Shown here: one piece after another, positions 21,200-29,791 of the stretch | How positions within the stretch are numbered: the stretch's first letter is position 1 | Layout of the letters: every line of letters starts with the position of its first letter | Assembly (NCBI GenBank): GCA_026713835.1 | Contig: JAPONP010000059.1 | Location: forward strand, 1 to 32,856 | DNA from: Bacteriovoracales bacterium | Lineage (GTDB): Bacteria; Bdellovibrionota; Bacteriovoracia; Bacteriovoracales; Bacteriovoracaceae | Reading direction: 5' to 3' | Length of the DNA: 32,856 nucleotides | Program-made: the position numbers and the translations under genes | Notes under the pieces: model-generated | Databases searched by the model: none | What the model was told of the DNA's origin: nothing | Seen by the model: the letters and a program-made list of their open reading frames with translations, nothing else

Positions 21200-22405
21200 A
21201 TGGAAAGAACGGATACCCTTCGAGAGGAAACCTCCTCCACACCATCGGCACTAAGCGAGAGGGAAAAAAACCGGGGGCGTTACCGAGAGGGGCAAACCCT
21301 CCAATTTATCCGGGTTCGCTTCCCGGGCCATGCCCACTCCTACCCCTTCATTTTGGGCAAACGCTCCTTTTCCTACGGCCAAAAGGTCATGGCCTTGAGC
21401 GATCGGGGCATGACCGTGGGTTACGTCAACTCCTTCCCCTATGAGGCCCCCTACCAAAAAGAGTTGGAGCCCATCCGAACCATCTCAAGACCCGCCACCG
21501 ATGAAGATGAGAATACCGGCGGCTCTCAGGAAAGCAAAGAAAAGGAGATGGAGGAGCTTTGCAAAAAGCTCATCGAAAAACACCGACTCAATATGAATCT
21601 GACCCATGTAGAACTCATCGCCTACGGGAAAAAGGTCGTCTTCTACTTTACGGCCCCTCAAAGAGTGGATTTTAGGGCCCTCATTCGAGACCTCGTGGGC
21701 GAACTCAAGATGAAAATAGAACTTCGCCAAATCGGCCAACGGGAAAGGGCCGCGGCTTTGGGGGGACTAGGCCCTTGTGGTCTGTCCCTTTGTTGCTCGA
21801 CCTTTTTGAACCGTTACGGAAATATCTCCATCAAAATGGCCAAATTGCAAAATCTCTCTCTCGTTCCGGCCAAACTCAACGGCCTTTGCGGCCAACTCAA
21901 GTGCTGCCTTTCCTACGAGCAAAACGTTTACCGGGACAAACTCTCCCGCCTTCCCGAAAAAGACGAACTCATCGAAACCCTAAACGGGGATAGGGGCAAG
22001 GTCTTGCGCCATCACATCATCCCCGAGGAGTTCGATATGCTGACAGATCGGGGAGTGATTCGACGCTACCACGCCCTTCAATACGACCCTCAAAAACAAA
22101 ACCCCAAACCCTCTTGGGAGATGCCTCAAAACTTCGATCATATCTCCCAAGAGACTTCGACCGTCATTGGACCGCCGCCCCCTCCCCAAAAGGCCCCCGA
22201 AAAACCTTTGGCCCCCTCTCAAGATTCCCCCGAATCCAAACCCTCTCAAACGCCGGTCGATGAAGGCCGACCACCCTCCCCTCCCCCAAGGCCCCCTGCC
22301 GAAAAAAAGACCCCTTCCGAAAGGAAGGCCCCTTCCGATCTCAGTGCCAAGGCGAAAAAGAATAACCCCTTTAATAAGAAAAGACGAAAGAGAAAAAAGA
22401 GGTAA
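21200..22405 (+). CDS. ricT: PSP1-domain protein, RicT (YaaT) family, with a proline/lysine-rich tail
   Basis: The 401-residue protein carries the PSP1 C-terminal domain (about 60-290). RicT-type cysteines are present in two clusters: Cys193, 198 and 199 (GPCGLSLCCSTF) and Cys230, 235 and 236 (GLCGQLKCCLSY), plus Cys121. In Bacillus subtilis RicT forms a complex with RicA and RicF that binds Fe-S clusters and affects RNA maturation by RNase Y; in other bacteria the role is poorly known. Residues about 305-401 are low-complexity, Pro/Ser/Lys-rich and end in NPFNKKRRKRKKR, a likely RNA- or DNA-binding tail not found in the Bacillus protein. It is 33 bases after holB. The SD is weak. Confidence 0.9.
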   Translation: MERTDTLREETSSTPSALSEREKNRGRYREGQTLQFIRVRFPGHAHSYPFILGKRSFSYGQKVMALSDRGMTVGYVNSFPYEAPYQKELEPIRTISRPATDEDENTGGSQESKEKEMEELCKKLIEKHRLNMNLTHVELIAYGKKVVFYFTAPQRVDFRALIRDLVGELKMKIELRQIGQRERAAALGGLGPCGLSLCCSTFLNRYGNISIKMAKLQNLSLVPAKLNGLCGQLKCCLSYEQNVYRDKLSRLPEKDELIETLNGDRGKVLRHHIIPEEFDMLTDRGVIRRYHALQYDPQKQNPKPSWEMPQNFDHISQETSTVIGPPPPPQKAPEKPLAPSQDSPESKPSQTPVDEGRPPSPPPRPPAEKKTPSERKAPSDLSAKAKKNNPFNKKRRKRKKR

Positions 22406-22422
22406 GGACTCCTGCGACCTCC

Positions 22423-23529
22423 ATGATTATCTATTCCAAAACCATCTCGGCTTTTCTTTTGCGGGTCAAAAAAGAGGCCCGCATCATCATGCAAGAGGAG
22501 ATGAATCTCACCTTAAAAAGAAAACGGTTTTCCTTTGAGGGCCATAGCTATCCCCTCCACTTCGTCTGCTTTGAAGGACGCCCTCTGGGTTATTTTCACG
22601 GAGGACGGTTTGAAATAGGTCTTCATAAATCCCTCATCACAAGAGGCGACAACTCCTTTATCCGAAACCTCCTTCGCCACGAATTGGCCCATCTCATGTG
22701 CTTTCTTCGCATGGGAACCGAAGTGAACGATCACGGGAAAGAATTTAGGGATATCTGTCGATCCTATGGATGGACAAAGAGGGTGTGGAGTGCATCCGTG
22801 GACATGGAGTCCCAAGAGTTTGAACGGGAGGATCGAGGGAGAAAAAAAATCGTGGACCGGGTGAAAAAACTCTTGGCCTTGGCCCATAGTGATAATGTCC
22901 ACGAAGCCGAGTCGGCCACGGCCAAGGCCAATCAACTCCTTATCAACCATCACCTCGAATCAAAAAATCGACTGGATATCTGCGATAAAGATCGAGACGG
23001 AGACGATGACGATGAGGAGATTTGCGTACACAAAATCCTTTCGTTTCAAAGATCCACCGGCAAATACCAGGCCATCGCCGACATTTTACGCTTCTTTTAT
23101 GTCTATCCGGTCTTTAACCACGAAAAGGGTCGAGTGGTTTTGGAGGTCACGGGAACGAGAGAACACGTTTTGATCGCCGACTATGTGGCAGGGTTCCTCA
23201 ACCGAGAACTCGAAAGGCTCTACAAAGAAAGCTCTCTTACGGGAATTTCCCAAAAGACATCGTTTATGAGAGGGGTTTCGGAAGGTTATAAAAGCATCCA
23301 CGAGGCCCAAAAAATTCGCCTGAGCGAACGGGATCAAAAGGCCATCGCTCTTCTCCAAAACGATCTCGCCCAAAAGGCCAGGAGCGTTTACGGTCGTCTG
23401 AGCTTTGGACAAAGTCTGTGGAGGCCCAACGAAAAGGCCAAGGCCTACGGAAAAGACTGTGGGAAAAAACTCACCATCAGGCGGGGAATCGAAGGGGATG
23501 CCACCACCTCTCCTCTTCTTTTGGGATGA
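22423..23529 (+). CDS. SprT-like zinc metalloprotease-fold domain fused to DUF2786
   Basis: The product has 368 residues. HELAH at 86-90 gives two zinc-binding histidines and the catalytic Glu87, and His104 in NDHGKEFRD is the likely third ligand, as in SprT/Spartan proteins. Residues about 140-180 (KIVDRVKKLLALAHSDNVHEAESATAKANQLLINHHL) form a DUF2786 domain, and the following 150 residues match the C-terminal part that often accompanies it. Spartan proteases degrade DNA-protein crosslinks; SprT/DUF2786 fusions in bacteria are uncharacterised and often seen near phage or plasmid genes. AAGGA about 14 bases before ATG 22423 is a poor SD, so a start at a later Met (residue 23 or 27) is possible. 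It is 17 bases after ricT. The C-terminus TTSPLLLG lies just before the repeat at 23542. Confidence 0.83.
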   Translation: MIIYSKTISAFLLRVKKEARIIMQEEMNLTLKRKRFSFEGHSYPLHFVCFEGRPLGYFHGGRFEIGLHKSLITRGDNSFIRNLLRHELAHLMCFLRMGTEVNDHGKEFRDICRSYGWTKRVWSASVDMESQEFEREDRGRKKIVDRVKKLLALAHSDNVHEAESATAKANQLLINHHLESKNRLDICDKDRDGDDDDEEICVHKILSFQRSTGKYQAIADILRFFYVYPVFNHEKGRVVLEVTGTREHVLIADYVAGFLNRELERLYKESSLTGISQKTSFMRGVSEGYKSIHEAQKIRLSERDQKAIALLQNDLAQKARSVYGRLSFGQSLWRPNEKAKAYGKDCGKKLTIRRGIEGDATTSPLLLG

Positions 23530-23541
23530 GGTGACTTTTTA

Positions 23542-23657
23542 GTAACTGCTCACCCCCCGGCAATCTTGGCAGTCGACTGCCTCCTACCAATCTTATCCGG
23601 GTGGAGAACAGTTACCTTGCCTTTATTACAGTTTTTGCTAGAGGTGCGAGTAGTTAC
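23542..23657 (-). repeat. GTAACT-bounded palindromic element, copy C (complete)
   Basis: This 116-bp copy is in the opposite direction to copies A and B. It begins GTAACT and ends AGTTAC. Bases 23609-23657 equal the reverse complement of 5686-5734 over 49 positions. The rest equals copy A without its 53-bp middle; the joint is at GAGGCA/GTCGAC. The two arms next to the AGTCGACT centre pair imperfectly over about 30 bases. It lies exactly between convergent genes (stops at 23527-23529 and 23663-23665), like copy B. Confidence 0.85.
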
Positions 23658-23662
23658 ACTTT

Positions 23663-24244
23663 TTAAGCAAAGACCTTGGGTTGAAACTTTGAACTATTGG
23701 TGATACTCGCACTATTTCCGGTGGCCCGAATAACGAAGAGGCCCTTCTTTTCTGAATTTTTACCGGCCCCCTCATTGGCCTTGAGGTAGGCCACGGCCCC
23801 AAAAATTTTTCGATCCTTGTATTCCGGAAAGACCTTTTTAAAGTGTTGAAGCTTTTCAATAAAGTGATCAACATCCTTAACAGATAGGGTTGTTTTAACC
23901 TCAACGACGACGACTTCGCTACCGTTGATTGCAATAAGGTCATATTCGTATTCCTTACCATCAATTTCGTCGCTGGTGACTTGGGCCAGCCTGTTGACTT
24001 GAACACCTCTTTCCTGGAGAAGCTTAACCAAATCCCCCCGAACGAGACTTTCTATCAATTTGCCCCATTGCCCGGTAAAAAGGTTGTCGAGATAACGAAT
24101 ACGTTTTTTGTTCTCCTCAATTTGACGGTCGGTTTCCTTGGCCATTTCTTTGATTTGGCGGTCGGTTTCCTTCTGGGCCTCTCCCAACTGCCGGATAATC
24201 TCCCATGCGTCATCTAATGTCGCTTTTTTTACAGCTTTTGCCAT
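23663..24244 (-). CDS. DUF3782-like coiled-coil protein with a PD-(D/E)XK nuclease-type domain
   Basis: The 193-residue product starts at ATG 24244, with AAGGG eight bases before it; 23 further upstream residues in the open frame are not supported. Residues 25-50 are a short coiled coil built from an 11-residue repeat (KETDRQIKEMA, KETDRQIEENK), visible as a 33-bp DNA repeat near 24123-24175. The rest holds YEYDLIAINGSEVVVVEVKTT, with Asp102 and Glu115-x-Lys117, the restriction-endonuclease-fold pattern. Proteins like this are frequent in cyanobacteria and other genomes as mobile singletons with varying numbers of coiled-coil repeats; their role is not known. It is more AT-rich than its neighbours, as is the AAA gene at 7484, which suggests transfer. 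It is a single gene next to a GTAACT element. Confidence 0.82.
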   Translation of the reverse strand: MAKAVKKATLDDAWEIIRQLGEAQKETDRQIKEMAKETDRQIEENKKRIRYLDNLFTGQWGKLIESLVRGDLVKLLQERGVQVNRLAQVTSDEIDGKEYEYDLIAINGSEVVVVEVKTTLSVKDVDHFIEKLQHFKKVFPEYKDRKIFGAVAYLKANEGAGKNSEKKGLFVIRATGNSASITNSSKFQPKVFA

Positions 24245-24313
24245 AAATATACCCTTGATAAATTGTCTTGGAGTATAGCACAAAAAGGAAATGAGAGGTG
24301 GAAAAACGGACAA

Positions 24314-25294
24314 TCAAAGACGTTTTTTCGTGGAAGCCTCTCGAAGCCCTTGCAAGGCCTTTTCCACGGAATATCGAAAGAAGTCCTTTGGCAAATGCCG
24401 ATGCAACAAACTGCTATCGATAAGACAGGAATAGATAAGATAGTCGATGAGATAACCCGGCACCCGTAGCCTGGGCCATTGGAGGAGGCGAAGGGGCCAA
24501 GCGGCCAAAAAAAACGGAATGGGAAGCCCCTCATTGCCCATCGCCTTGAGGGCCTGCCTCAAACCTATCACTCCTCCCGGAGGGGCCACGTTGTAGATTC
24601 CCGTAGGCAAAAGTTCCGAGGCCCCGGCCACCACATTGGCCATATCGTGTTCATGGATAAACTGCATCATGGGGTTGAAGTCCATGGGATAGGGGGCCTT
24701 CGGGTGGGTCAAGTAACGAGAGATGGTGTTGCGAATGCTCGGGCCCACGATATTGCACGGGCGCAACACCACGGAGTCCATGGCGTTTTGATGGCGCCAC
24801 ATCCACTTGGCGACCACGTTGTCCATATCCACGACATGGCGCAAGTCGGGATATTTGAGCGAGGCCCTCAGGGGCATCTCCTCCGAGATAGAGGTAGGGT
24901 TGTCGGGCAAGGCCCCATAGACGTGAAAGGTGGAGAGGGTCACGGCTTTTTTCACACCGCTTTTTAAGGAAAGATCCAAGATACGCCGACTGCCGATCAC
25001 GGAAAATTCCAATTTGCGGGCCATATCCTTGGGTGTGTGCCCTTGGGAATGGGAAAAGCGGCCCAGGTTGAGCACCAAATCGAAGCGATGATCCCGAAAC
25101 AACCGCTCAAAGCTATTCCGACGATAGGGTATGCGTTCCATTTGCAACCGCTCGTTTGGCCCGAAACCCGGCGGCAGGGGGCGGGCATCGATCCCCCGTA
25201 TGGTGGCGTTCGGGTACTTTTCCAGGAGCAAGCCCACGGTTTTTTGGGCCAAGCTGCCGGAGATGCCGATGACGAGAATCGAGCGGGGGATCAC
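24314..25294 (-). CDS. NAD(P)-dependent epimerase/dehydratase-like (extended SDR) protein
   Basis: The 326-residue protein begins with a Rossmann motif, ILVIGISGSLAQKTV, with GIDARP ending the second strand. FDLVLNLGRFSH and TLSTFHVYGALP match the NxA and SSxxVYG regions of extended SDRs, and VVLRPCNIVGPS the substrate-side loop. The catalytic YxxxK is not seen; the nearest match is YPDLR, so activity may differ from classical epimerases. The start is GTG 25294, sharing GTGA with the acyltransferase stop upstream, so the two are co-translated. A comparable SDR and acyltransferase pair exists in mycobacteria (Rv0501/Rv0502, from memory), also of unclear function. A lipid or glycolipid substrate is a reasonable guess. 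Confidence 0.82.
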   Translation of the reverse strand: MIPRSILVIGISGSLAQKTVGLLLEKYPNATIRGIDARPLPPGFGPNERLQMERIPYRRNSFERLFRDHRFDLVLNLGRFSHSQGHTPKDMARKLEFSVIGSRRILDLSLKSGVKKAVTLSTFHVYGALPDNPTSISEEMPLRASLKYPDLRHVVDMDNVVAKWMWRHQNAMDSVVLRPCNIVGPSIRNTISRYLTHPKAPYPMDFNPMMQFIHEHDMANVVAGASELLPTGIYNVAPPGGVIGLRQALKAMGNEGLPIPFFLAAWPLRLLQWPRLRVPGYLIDYLIYSCLIDSSLLHRHLPKDFFRYSVEKALQGLREASTKKRL

Positions 25295-26196
25295 TTTCCC
25301 ACTCCAAAGTTTTTGAGAAAGGCCTTGGGATCGATAAACTTGCGCCTCTTTTTGAGCCCGGCCTTGAGCATACCGCCGATGGACCTTTTGACCTCAAGAA
25401 CGCAAGCGTCCATATCCCGATTGGGGGCATCCTCCCCCAGTTCTTCCGGAACGGGAATGGGGGGCCCTATATGGATATCGATGGGACTTGGCAGGGGAAC
25501 GGCCCCTAAGGGCCCAAGCCAGGGAAAAAGCGGTGTTATGGGAAGGGCGGGAAGCCCCAGCCGCTTAGCCGCCCCTTTGGCCTGATAGACGAAGGGGTAA
25601 AACTCCTCGGCCCCCACCACGGCGATGGGCAAAATCTCCTTTCGAGCGGCCAAGGCCATGCGGAAAAAGCCCCTCGTAAAAGGTTGCAATCGGTAGAACT
25701 CGGAAGTGCTCTTGGAAACACCCCGAACTCCTTCCGGAAAAACCAAAACCGACTGCCCCTCTTCCAAGAGCTTGATGCAGTTTTGGCGATCCCCCAACAC
25801 CCCCCCCAATCTAAGGGAGGCCTCGCCCACAAAGGGGAGTTTGATCATGAATCGCTCCATCATGGGGCGAACGATGCGGGGATGATCCACGTCGAGGGCC
25901 ATGGCCATGAAGATGAGAAGACCGTCGATGGCGATTTGCCCCGAGTGGTTGGAGACCAAGACGTAGGGTCTATCCTGCACATGGTGGGCCCCATAGACTC
26001 GAACCTTAAAGTACTGACGGTAGAGGGGGGCCAAAAGGCGCAGGGTCTTGAGGCAATAGGCCGGATCCAGCCCCCAGGGGTCGCAGGGTTTTCCGGCGAG
26101 ACCCAGCCGATCCAATTTCTCCCGGGCCCAGTTACCCTCCTTTTCCAAGGATTCCAAAAGTTTGCCGTAGAGCTGCCCTATCTTTTCCACCGCCAT
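25291..26196 (-). CDS. Lysophospholipid-type acyltransferase (LPLAT/PlsC superfamily)
   Basis: The protein has 301 residues. SNHSGQIAID holds the catalytic His with the family Asp slightly further away than in the standard HX4D, a spacing also seen in the MGAT/DGAT-like branch. FPEGVRGVSK is the glycerol-phosphate-binding motif III, and EILPIAVVGAEE the later ILPIxxxG strand. No strong TM helix is present, so membrane contact is probably peripheral. It should move an acyl chain from acyl-CoA or acyl-ACP to a lipid acceptor at the inner membrane. The next gene overlaps it by GTGA, so a two-gene lipid-modifying unit is likely. The acceptor is unknown. Confidence 0.88.
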   Translation of the reverse strand: MAVEKIGQLYGKLLESLEKEGNWAREKLDRLGLAGKPCDPWGLDPAYCLKTLRLLAPLYRQYFKVRVYGAHHVQDRPYVLVSNHSGQIAIDGLLIFMAMALDVDHPRIVRPMMERFMIKLPFVGEASLRLGGVLGDRQNCIKLLEEGQSVLVFPEGVRGVSKSTSEFYRLQPFTRGFFRMALAARKEILPIAVVGAEEFYPFVYQAKGAAKRLGLPALPITPLFPWLGPLGAVPLPSPIDIHIGPPIPVPEELGEDAPNRDMDACVLEVKRSIGGMLKAGLKKRRKFIDPKAFLKNFGVGK

Positions 26197-26266
26197 GCCC
26201 TCTGTTTACTACGACTAGACCTGTCAAGGCAAACCTTTAAAAGGCGATCAAGCCCCTCGGGCGGTT

Positions 26267-26998
26267 TCAGACCCTTCTTTGCCGAGGACCGTAAACCCAT
26301 TTGTGTTGCTGACCGATCACTCGAAAGCGGGAGCCGTGTTCCATATTGAGGGACATGATCTTGGTAAACCTTGCGGGATCAAAACGTTCGTGGGGACTGT
26401 AGGCCGGGGTGAGACACCACTCAAAACCAATCCCGCAATCGGCCCTCTCCAGTTCCTCGCGGGCCTTGAGGCAAGCGTGAAAGTCTCCCTCATCTTCCAC
26501 GACGGATTTGATTTGAAATTTTCCGAGATAGTGTTCCGAGAGTTCGAGAAGAAGGGGAACGGGGGTTCTCACCCCGGTGGAAGGAGTTTTGTAATCGAAA
26601 CTTATAAAATCCACCCGCCGAAAAATCTCCGGGACGATTCGGGTTCCCGAGGCCTCGAGGTTAACGGCATAACCCCTTTTGGCGAGTCGATGGATCAAGA
26701 CATCCAAGGCCTTGAGGTGGGCGGGATCGAGGGGGTCGCCTCCCGTTAGAGAGACCCAACGGATGTTTCCGTCTGCCAGCCCGTCCACTTCCCCTAAAAC
26801 CCGATCCATCTCCATTTCTTGCCCCTCTCCAAAATCCCAGGTTTCCTTGGAGTCGCAATTGCGGCAACCCACGCGACACCCCTGCAAGCGGATGAAGATT
26901 TGGGGGCGGCCCACGGCGATCCCTTCCCCTTCCGTGGCCCTGTAGATGCAGTTGACTCGAACCTTTGGGTCTTCCATATTCGGGGAACAAGGTAACAT
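26267..26998 (-). CDS. queE: 7-carboxy-7-deazaguanine synthase (radical SAM)
   Basis: The 243-residue protein has TEGEG (22-26) and the radical-SAM cluster motif C41-x3-C45-x2-C48 in LQGCRVGCRNCDSKETW, followed by SLTGGDPL, the GGE-like SAM-binding motif. These and the later NLEASGT and FISFDYKTP are QueE hallmarks. It converts 6-carboxytetrahydropterin to 7-carboxy-7-deazaguanine on the way to queuosine. Queuosine partner genes (queC, queD, queF) are not in the window. An alternative start is ATG 26977 (MEDPKVRVNCIY), which gives a more typical N-terminus; neither has a clear SD. It is divergent from the peptide transporter operon, with 134 bases between the starts. Confidence 0.9.
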   Translation of the reverse strand: MLPCSPNMEDPKVRVNCIYRATEGEGIAVGRPQIFIRLQGCRVGCRNCDSKETWDFGEGQEMEMDRVLGEVDGLADGNIRWVSLTGGDPLDPAHLKALDVLIHRLAKRGYAVNLEASGTRIVPEIFRRVDFISFDYKTPSTGVRTPVPLLLELSEHYLGKFQIKSVVEDEGDFHACLKAREELERADCGIGFEWCLTPAYSPHERFDPARFTKIMSLNMEHGSRFRVIGQQHKWVYGPRQRRV

Positions 26999-27057
26999 AA
27001 CGCACTAAACGTGCCAACTCCCTCAATCTATCGCCACCGAACCGGGACAGTTTGGAA

Positions 27058-27086
27058 TTGAATAAGTAGGCATTGAGGAGTAAGAT
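27058..27086 (+). promoter_or_regulatory. Possible promoter of the peptide-transport operon
   Basis: TTGAAT (27058-27063) and TAAGAT (27081-27086) are 17 bases apart and each match the sigma70 consensus at 4/6. The predicted leader is about 40 bases and includes the AGGA before ATG 27133. No operator-like repeat stands out. Confidence 0.4.
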
Positions 27087-27132
27087 GTCCCCAATTTTCT
27101 ACCAACCCCTACGTGAAAACAGGAAAACCACA

Positions 27133-28749
27133 ATGAACCCTAAGTCTATCGCCACAGCTTTCCTTCTCGCCCTTTCCCTTGCGGGCTGCCTTCCCTCCTC
27201 GGAAAAAAGGGGCAACGCCGTCATCTATTGCTCCGAGGGCTCCCCCAATAAACTGGGCCCCCAGGTGGTCAGCGACGGAACCAGCATCACGGCTTCGGCC
27301 AGAGCGGTTTTCGACCGCTTGGTGGAGTTTGAATTGGGCAAGACCACTATCGTTCCCGGCCTGGCCGAAAGATGGGAAATCAGTCCGAACGGGCTGGAGT
27401 ACACCTTTTATCTGAGAAAAAATGTTCCCTTTCACTCCAACGATCTTTTCACCCCCACCAGGCCCTTCAATGCGGACGACGTGGTCTATTCCATAGGGCG
27501 TATGGCCGACCCCAAACACCCCCTCCACCAAGTGGGCGGAGGTATCTACGAGTTCTACCAGGCCTTAGGCATGGACAAAAATATCAAAGAGGTTCAAAAA
27601 GTCGGGGATCATAAGGTCAAGATCGTCTTGAAGGGCCCTCATGCGGCCTTCCTCTCCCAGATGGCCACCCACCACATGAGCATCACCTCCAAGGAGTACG
27701 GGGAAAAATTGATCGCCCTGGGCAAGGCGGATCTCTTCGACATGAAACCCGTGGGCACGGGCCCTTTCGTTTTTCAAAAATACGTGAAGGATACCCTCAT
27801 CCGCTACAAATCCTTTAAGAAGCACTTCTCCAAGGCCCCGGCCTTCGATGAACTCATTTTCTCCATCACTCCGGACCCCAATGTTCGCTTTCAAAAGATC
27901 AAGACCGGAGAATGTCATATCGTGGCCGAACCCTCCCCGGCCGATCTCGCGGCCATGGAGACCCATAAGGAAATCGAAGTCATCCGCAAAAGCGGTCTCA
28001 ACGTGGGTTATCTGGCCATGAATACGGGCAAGACACCCTTTCAAGACAAAAGGATTCGGAAGGCCGTCAACATGGCCTTGAACAAAAAATCCTATATCAA
28101 GGCCATCTACTTCGATCGGGCCACCGTGGCCAAAAATCCCATCCCTCCGACCCTTTGGAGCTACCATGAGGGGATCAAAGACTACGCCTACGATCCCGAG
28201 CGTGCAAAAAAACTTCTCAAAGAGGCCGGGTATCCCAACGGTTTTGACACGGATATTTGGGTCTTACCCGTCTCTCGCCCCTACAACCCGGACGGAAAAA
28301 AGATGGGAGAGATGATGCAGGCCGATCTCAAAAAAGTGGGCATCAGAGCCGAGATCGTCTCCTACGATTGGGGAACCTATTTGGACAAATCGAGAAAAGA
28401 TGAACACTCCATGCTCCAACTCGGTTGGTCGGCCGATTATGCGGACCCGGAAAATTTCCTCAGCGTTCTTCTGAGTTGCGCTTCCGTCAAATCGGGAACC
28501 AACACGGCCAAATGGTGTCACGGGCCCTTCGATGAGGCCGTTCAAAAGGCCAAGGTCTTGAACTCCCAAAAGGAAAGGGAGGCCCTCTACAAAAAGGCCC
28601 AAGAAATTTTTAAAGAGGAGGCCCCTTGGGTGACCTTGGCCAATGCCACTATTTATAGGGCCGTCCGAAAAAATATCGGCGGATACGTCATCGACCCTCT
28701 CGGGGGAGATCATTTTTACAGCGTCGTCATCAAAGGGAAGACCCCCTAG
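27133..28749 (+). CDS. dppA: Peptide ABC transporter substrate-binding lipoprotein (SBP_bac_5, DppA/OppA type)
   Basis: The 538-residue product has a lipoprotein signal (MNPKSIATAFLLALSLAGC, Cys19). The family signature is clear: an early VFDRLVEFE, LAERWEISPNGLEYTFYLRKNVPFH, FNADDVVYSIGRM, VGTGPFVFQKY and IRKAVNMALNKKSYI. Such proteins bind di- or oligopeptides outside the inner membrane and deliver them to the DppBC pore; some members bind haem, nickel chelates or sugars, so the ligand is open. AGGA about nine bases upstream supports ATG 27133; the longer frame from 27073 adds no signal peptide. Two permease and two ATPase genes follow at once. Confidence 0.93.
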   Translation: MNPKSIATAFLLALSLAGCLPSSEKRGNAVIYCSEGSPNKLGPQVVSDGTSITASARAVFDRLVEFELGKTTIVPGLAERWEISPNGLEYTFYLRKNVPFHSNDLFTPTRPFNADDVVYSIGRMADPKHPLHQVGGGIYEFYQALGMDKNIKEVQKVGDHKVKIVLKGPHAAFLSQMATHHMSITSKEYGEKLIALGKADLFDMKPVGTGPFVFQKYVKDTLIRYKSFKKHFSKAPAFDELIFSITPDPNVRFQKIKTGECHIVAEPSPADLAAMETHKEIEVIRKSGLNVGYLAMNTGKTPFQDKRIRKAVNMALNKKSYIKAIYFDRATVAKNPIPPTLWSYHEGIKDYAYDPERAKKLLKEAGYPNGFDTDIWVLPVSRPYNPDGKKMGEMMQADLKKVGIRAEIVSYDWGTYLDKSRKDEHSMLQLGWSADYADPENFLSVLLSCASVKSGTNTAKWCHGPFDEAVQKAKVLNSQKEREALYKKAQEIFKEEAPWVTLANATIYRAVRKNIGGYVIDPLGGDHFYSVVIKGKTP

Positions 28750-28780
28750 CGGTTGCGATCTGTAAGCGGAGTCTGTAACT

Positions 28781-29791
28781 TTGGGCGGCTTTTTTCTCAG
28801 ACAACTGTCCACGGCCATTCCCACCCTCATGGGGGTTTCCCTCCTGGCCTTTGCCCTGGTTCGCCTCGTTCCCGGAGACCCGGTTCTTCTCATGCTGGGA
28901 GAGAGGGGAGGGAGTGAAGAGCAGTATGCCCAAATGGAAAAAAAGCTGGGGCTTCACCTGCCCCTCTACCGACAATATCTGGGCTTCATCGGCAATGCGG
29001 CCACGGGGGATTTGGGCAAGTCCACCCTGACCCAAAGGCCCGTGACGGAGGAGTTTTTCTCCCGCTTCCCGGCCACCTTGGAACTCGGTCTTTGTGCCAT
29101 CCTCTTCGCCGTTTTTATCGGCATCCCGGCCGGAGTGGTGGCGGCCATGAAACACCATAGCGCCTTCGACTACACCATCATGGGTCTTTCTCTCGTGGGC
29201 CATTCCATGCCCATCTTTTGGTGGGCCTTGATCCTCATCATCGCCTTTTCCGTGAATCTCGGTCTCACCCCCGTCTCGGGGCGAATCCACATCCTCTACG
29301 ATATCCCCTCCGTGAGCGGTCTTTTCCTGGTGGATACCCTCCTTCAAGGAAATATCGAAGCCTTCTTCAGTGCCCTTCGCCACCTCCTCCTCCCCACCGT
29401 GGTCATCGGCACCATTCCCTTGGCCGTGGTCGCTCGCATGACGAGATCCAGTATGCTGGAGGTTCTTCATAAAGATTACGTCCGAACGGCCCGGGCCAAG
29501 GGACTCGAGGAAAGAAATGTCCTCATCTTCCACGCCCTCAGAAATGCCTTGATCCCCCTCATCACGGTCATAGGCCTTCAGTTTGGCAGCATCATCACCG
29601 GGGCCATCCTCACCGAGACCATCTTTTCCTGGCCCGGGATCGGAAAGTGGATGGTCCATAGTGTTGAGCAAAGGGATTACCCGGTCATTCAGGGTGGGGT
29701 TCTCATCATCGCCTCCATGGTGATCTTTATCAATATGGCCGTGGATGCCATCTACGCCTTGGTCAATCCCCAGATGAAAAGGTCTCGCTGA
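28781..29791 (+). CDS. dppB: Peptide ABC transporter permease, DppB type
   Basis: The 336-residue membrane protein opens as DppB/OppB proteins do (FFLRQLSTAIPTLMGVSLLAFALVRLVPGDP). It has six predicted helices and carries the ATPase-contact loop near YVRTARAKGLEERNVLIFHALRNALIPL. TTG at 28781 is the likely start: GGAG at 28768-28771 lies nine bases upstream and the whole conserved N-terminus begins there, whereas the first in-frame ATG would cut it off. Its stop TGA shares one base with the ATG of dppC (TGATG). It forms half of the transmembrane channel with the dppC product. Confidence 0.93.
   Translation: MGGFFLRQLSTAIPTLMGVSLLAFALVRLVPGDPVLLMLGERGGSEEQYAQMEKKLGLHLPLYRQYLGFIGNAATGDLGKSTLTQRPVTEEFFSRFPATLELGLCAILFAVFIGIPAGVVAAMKHHSAFDYTIMGLSLVGHSMPIFWWALILIIAFSVNLGLTPVSGRIHILYDIPSVSGLFLVDTLLQGNIEAFFSALRHLLLPTVVIGTIPLAVVARMTRSSMLEVLHKDYVRTARAKGLEERNVLIFHALRNALIPLITVIGLQFGSIITGAILTETIFSWPGIGKWMVHSVEQRDYPVIQGGVLIIASMVIFINMAVDAIYALVNPQMKRSR

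Noticed and set aside
24120-24180. Short tandem repeat as a CRISPR-like array
   Set aside because: Two 33-bp units only, explained by the 11-residue coiled-coil repeat of the encoded protein.
27565-28167. 200-codon minus-strand frame
   Set aside because: It is antisense to dppA, which has firm family motifs.
28730-29671. 313-codon minus-strand frame
   Set aside because: It is antisense to dppB, and its His/Asp/Gly-rich product is typical of the complement of membrane-protein codons.
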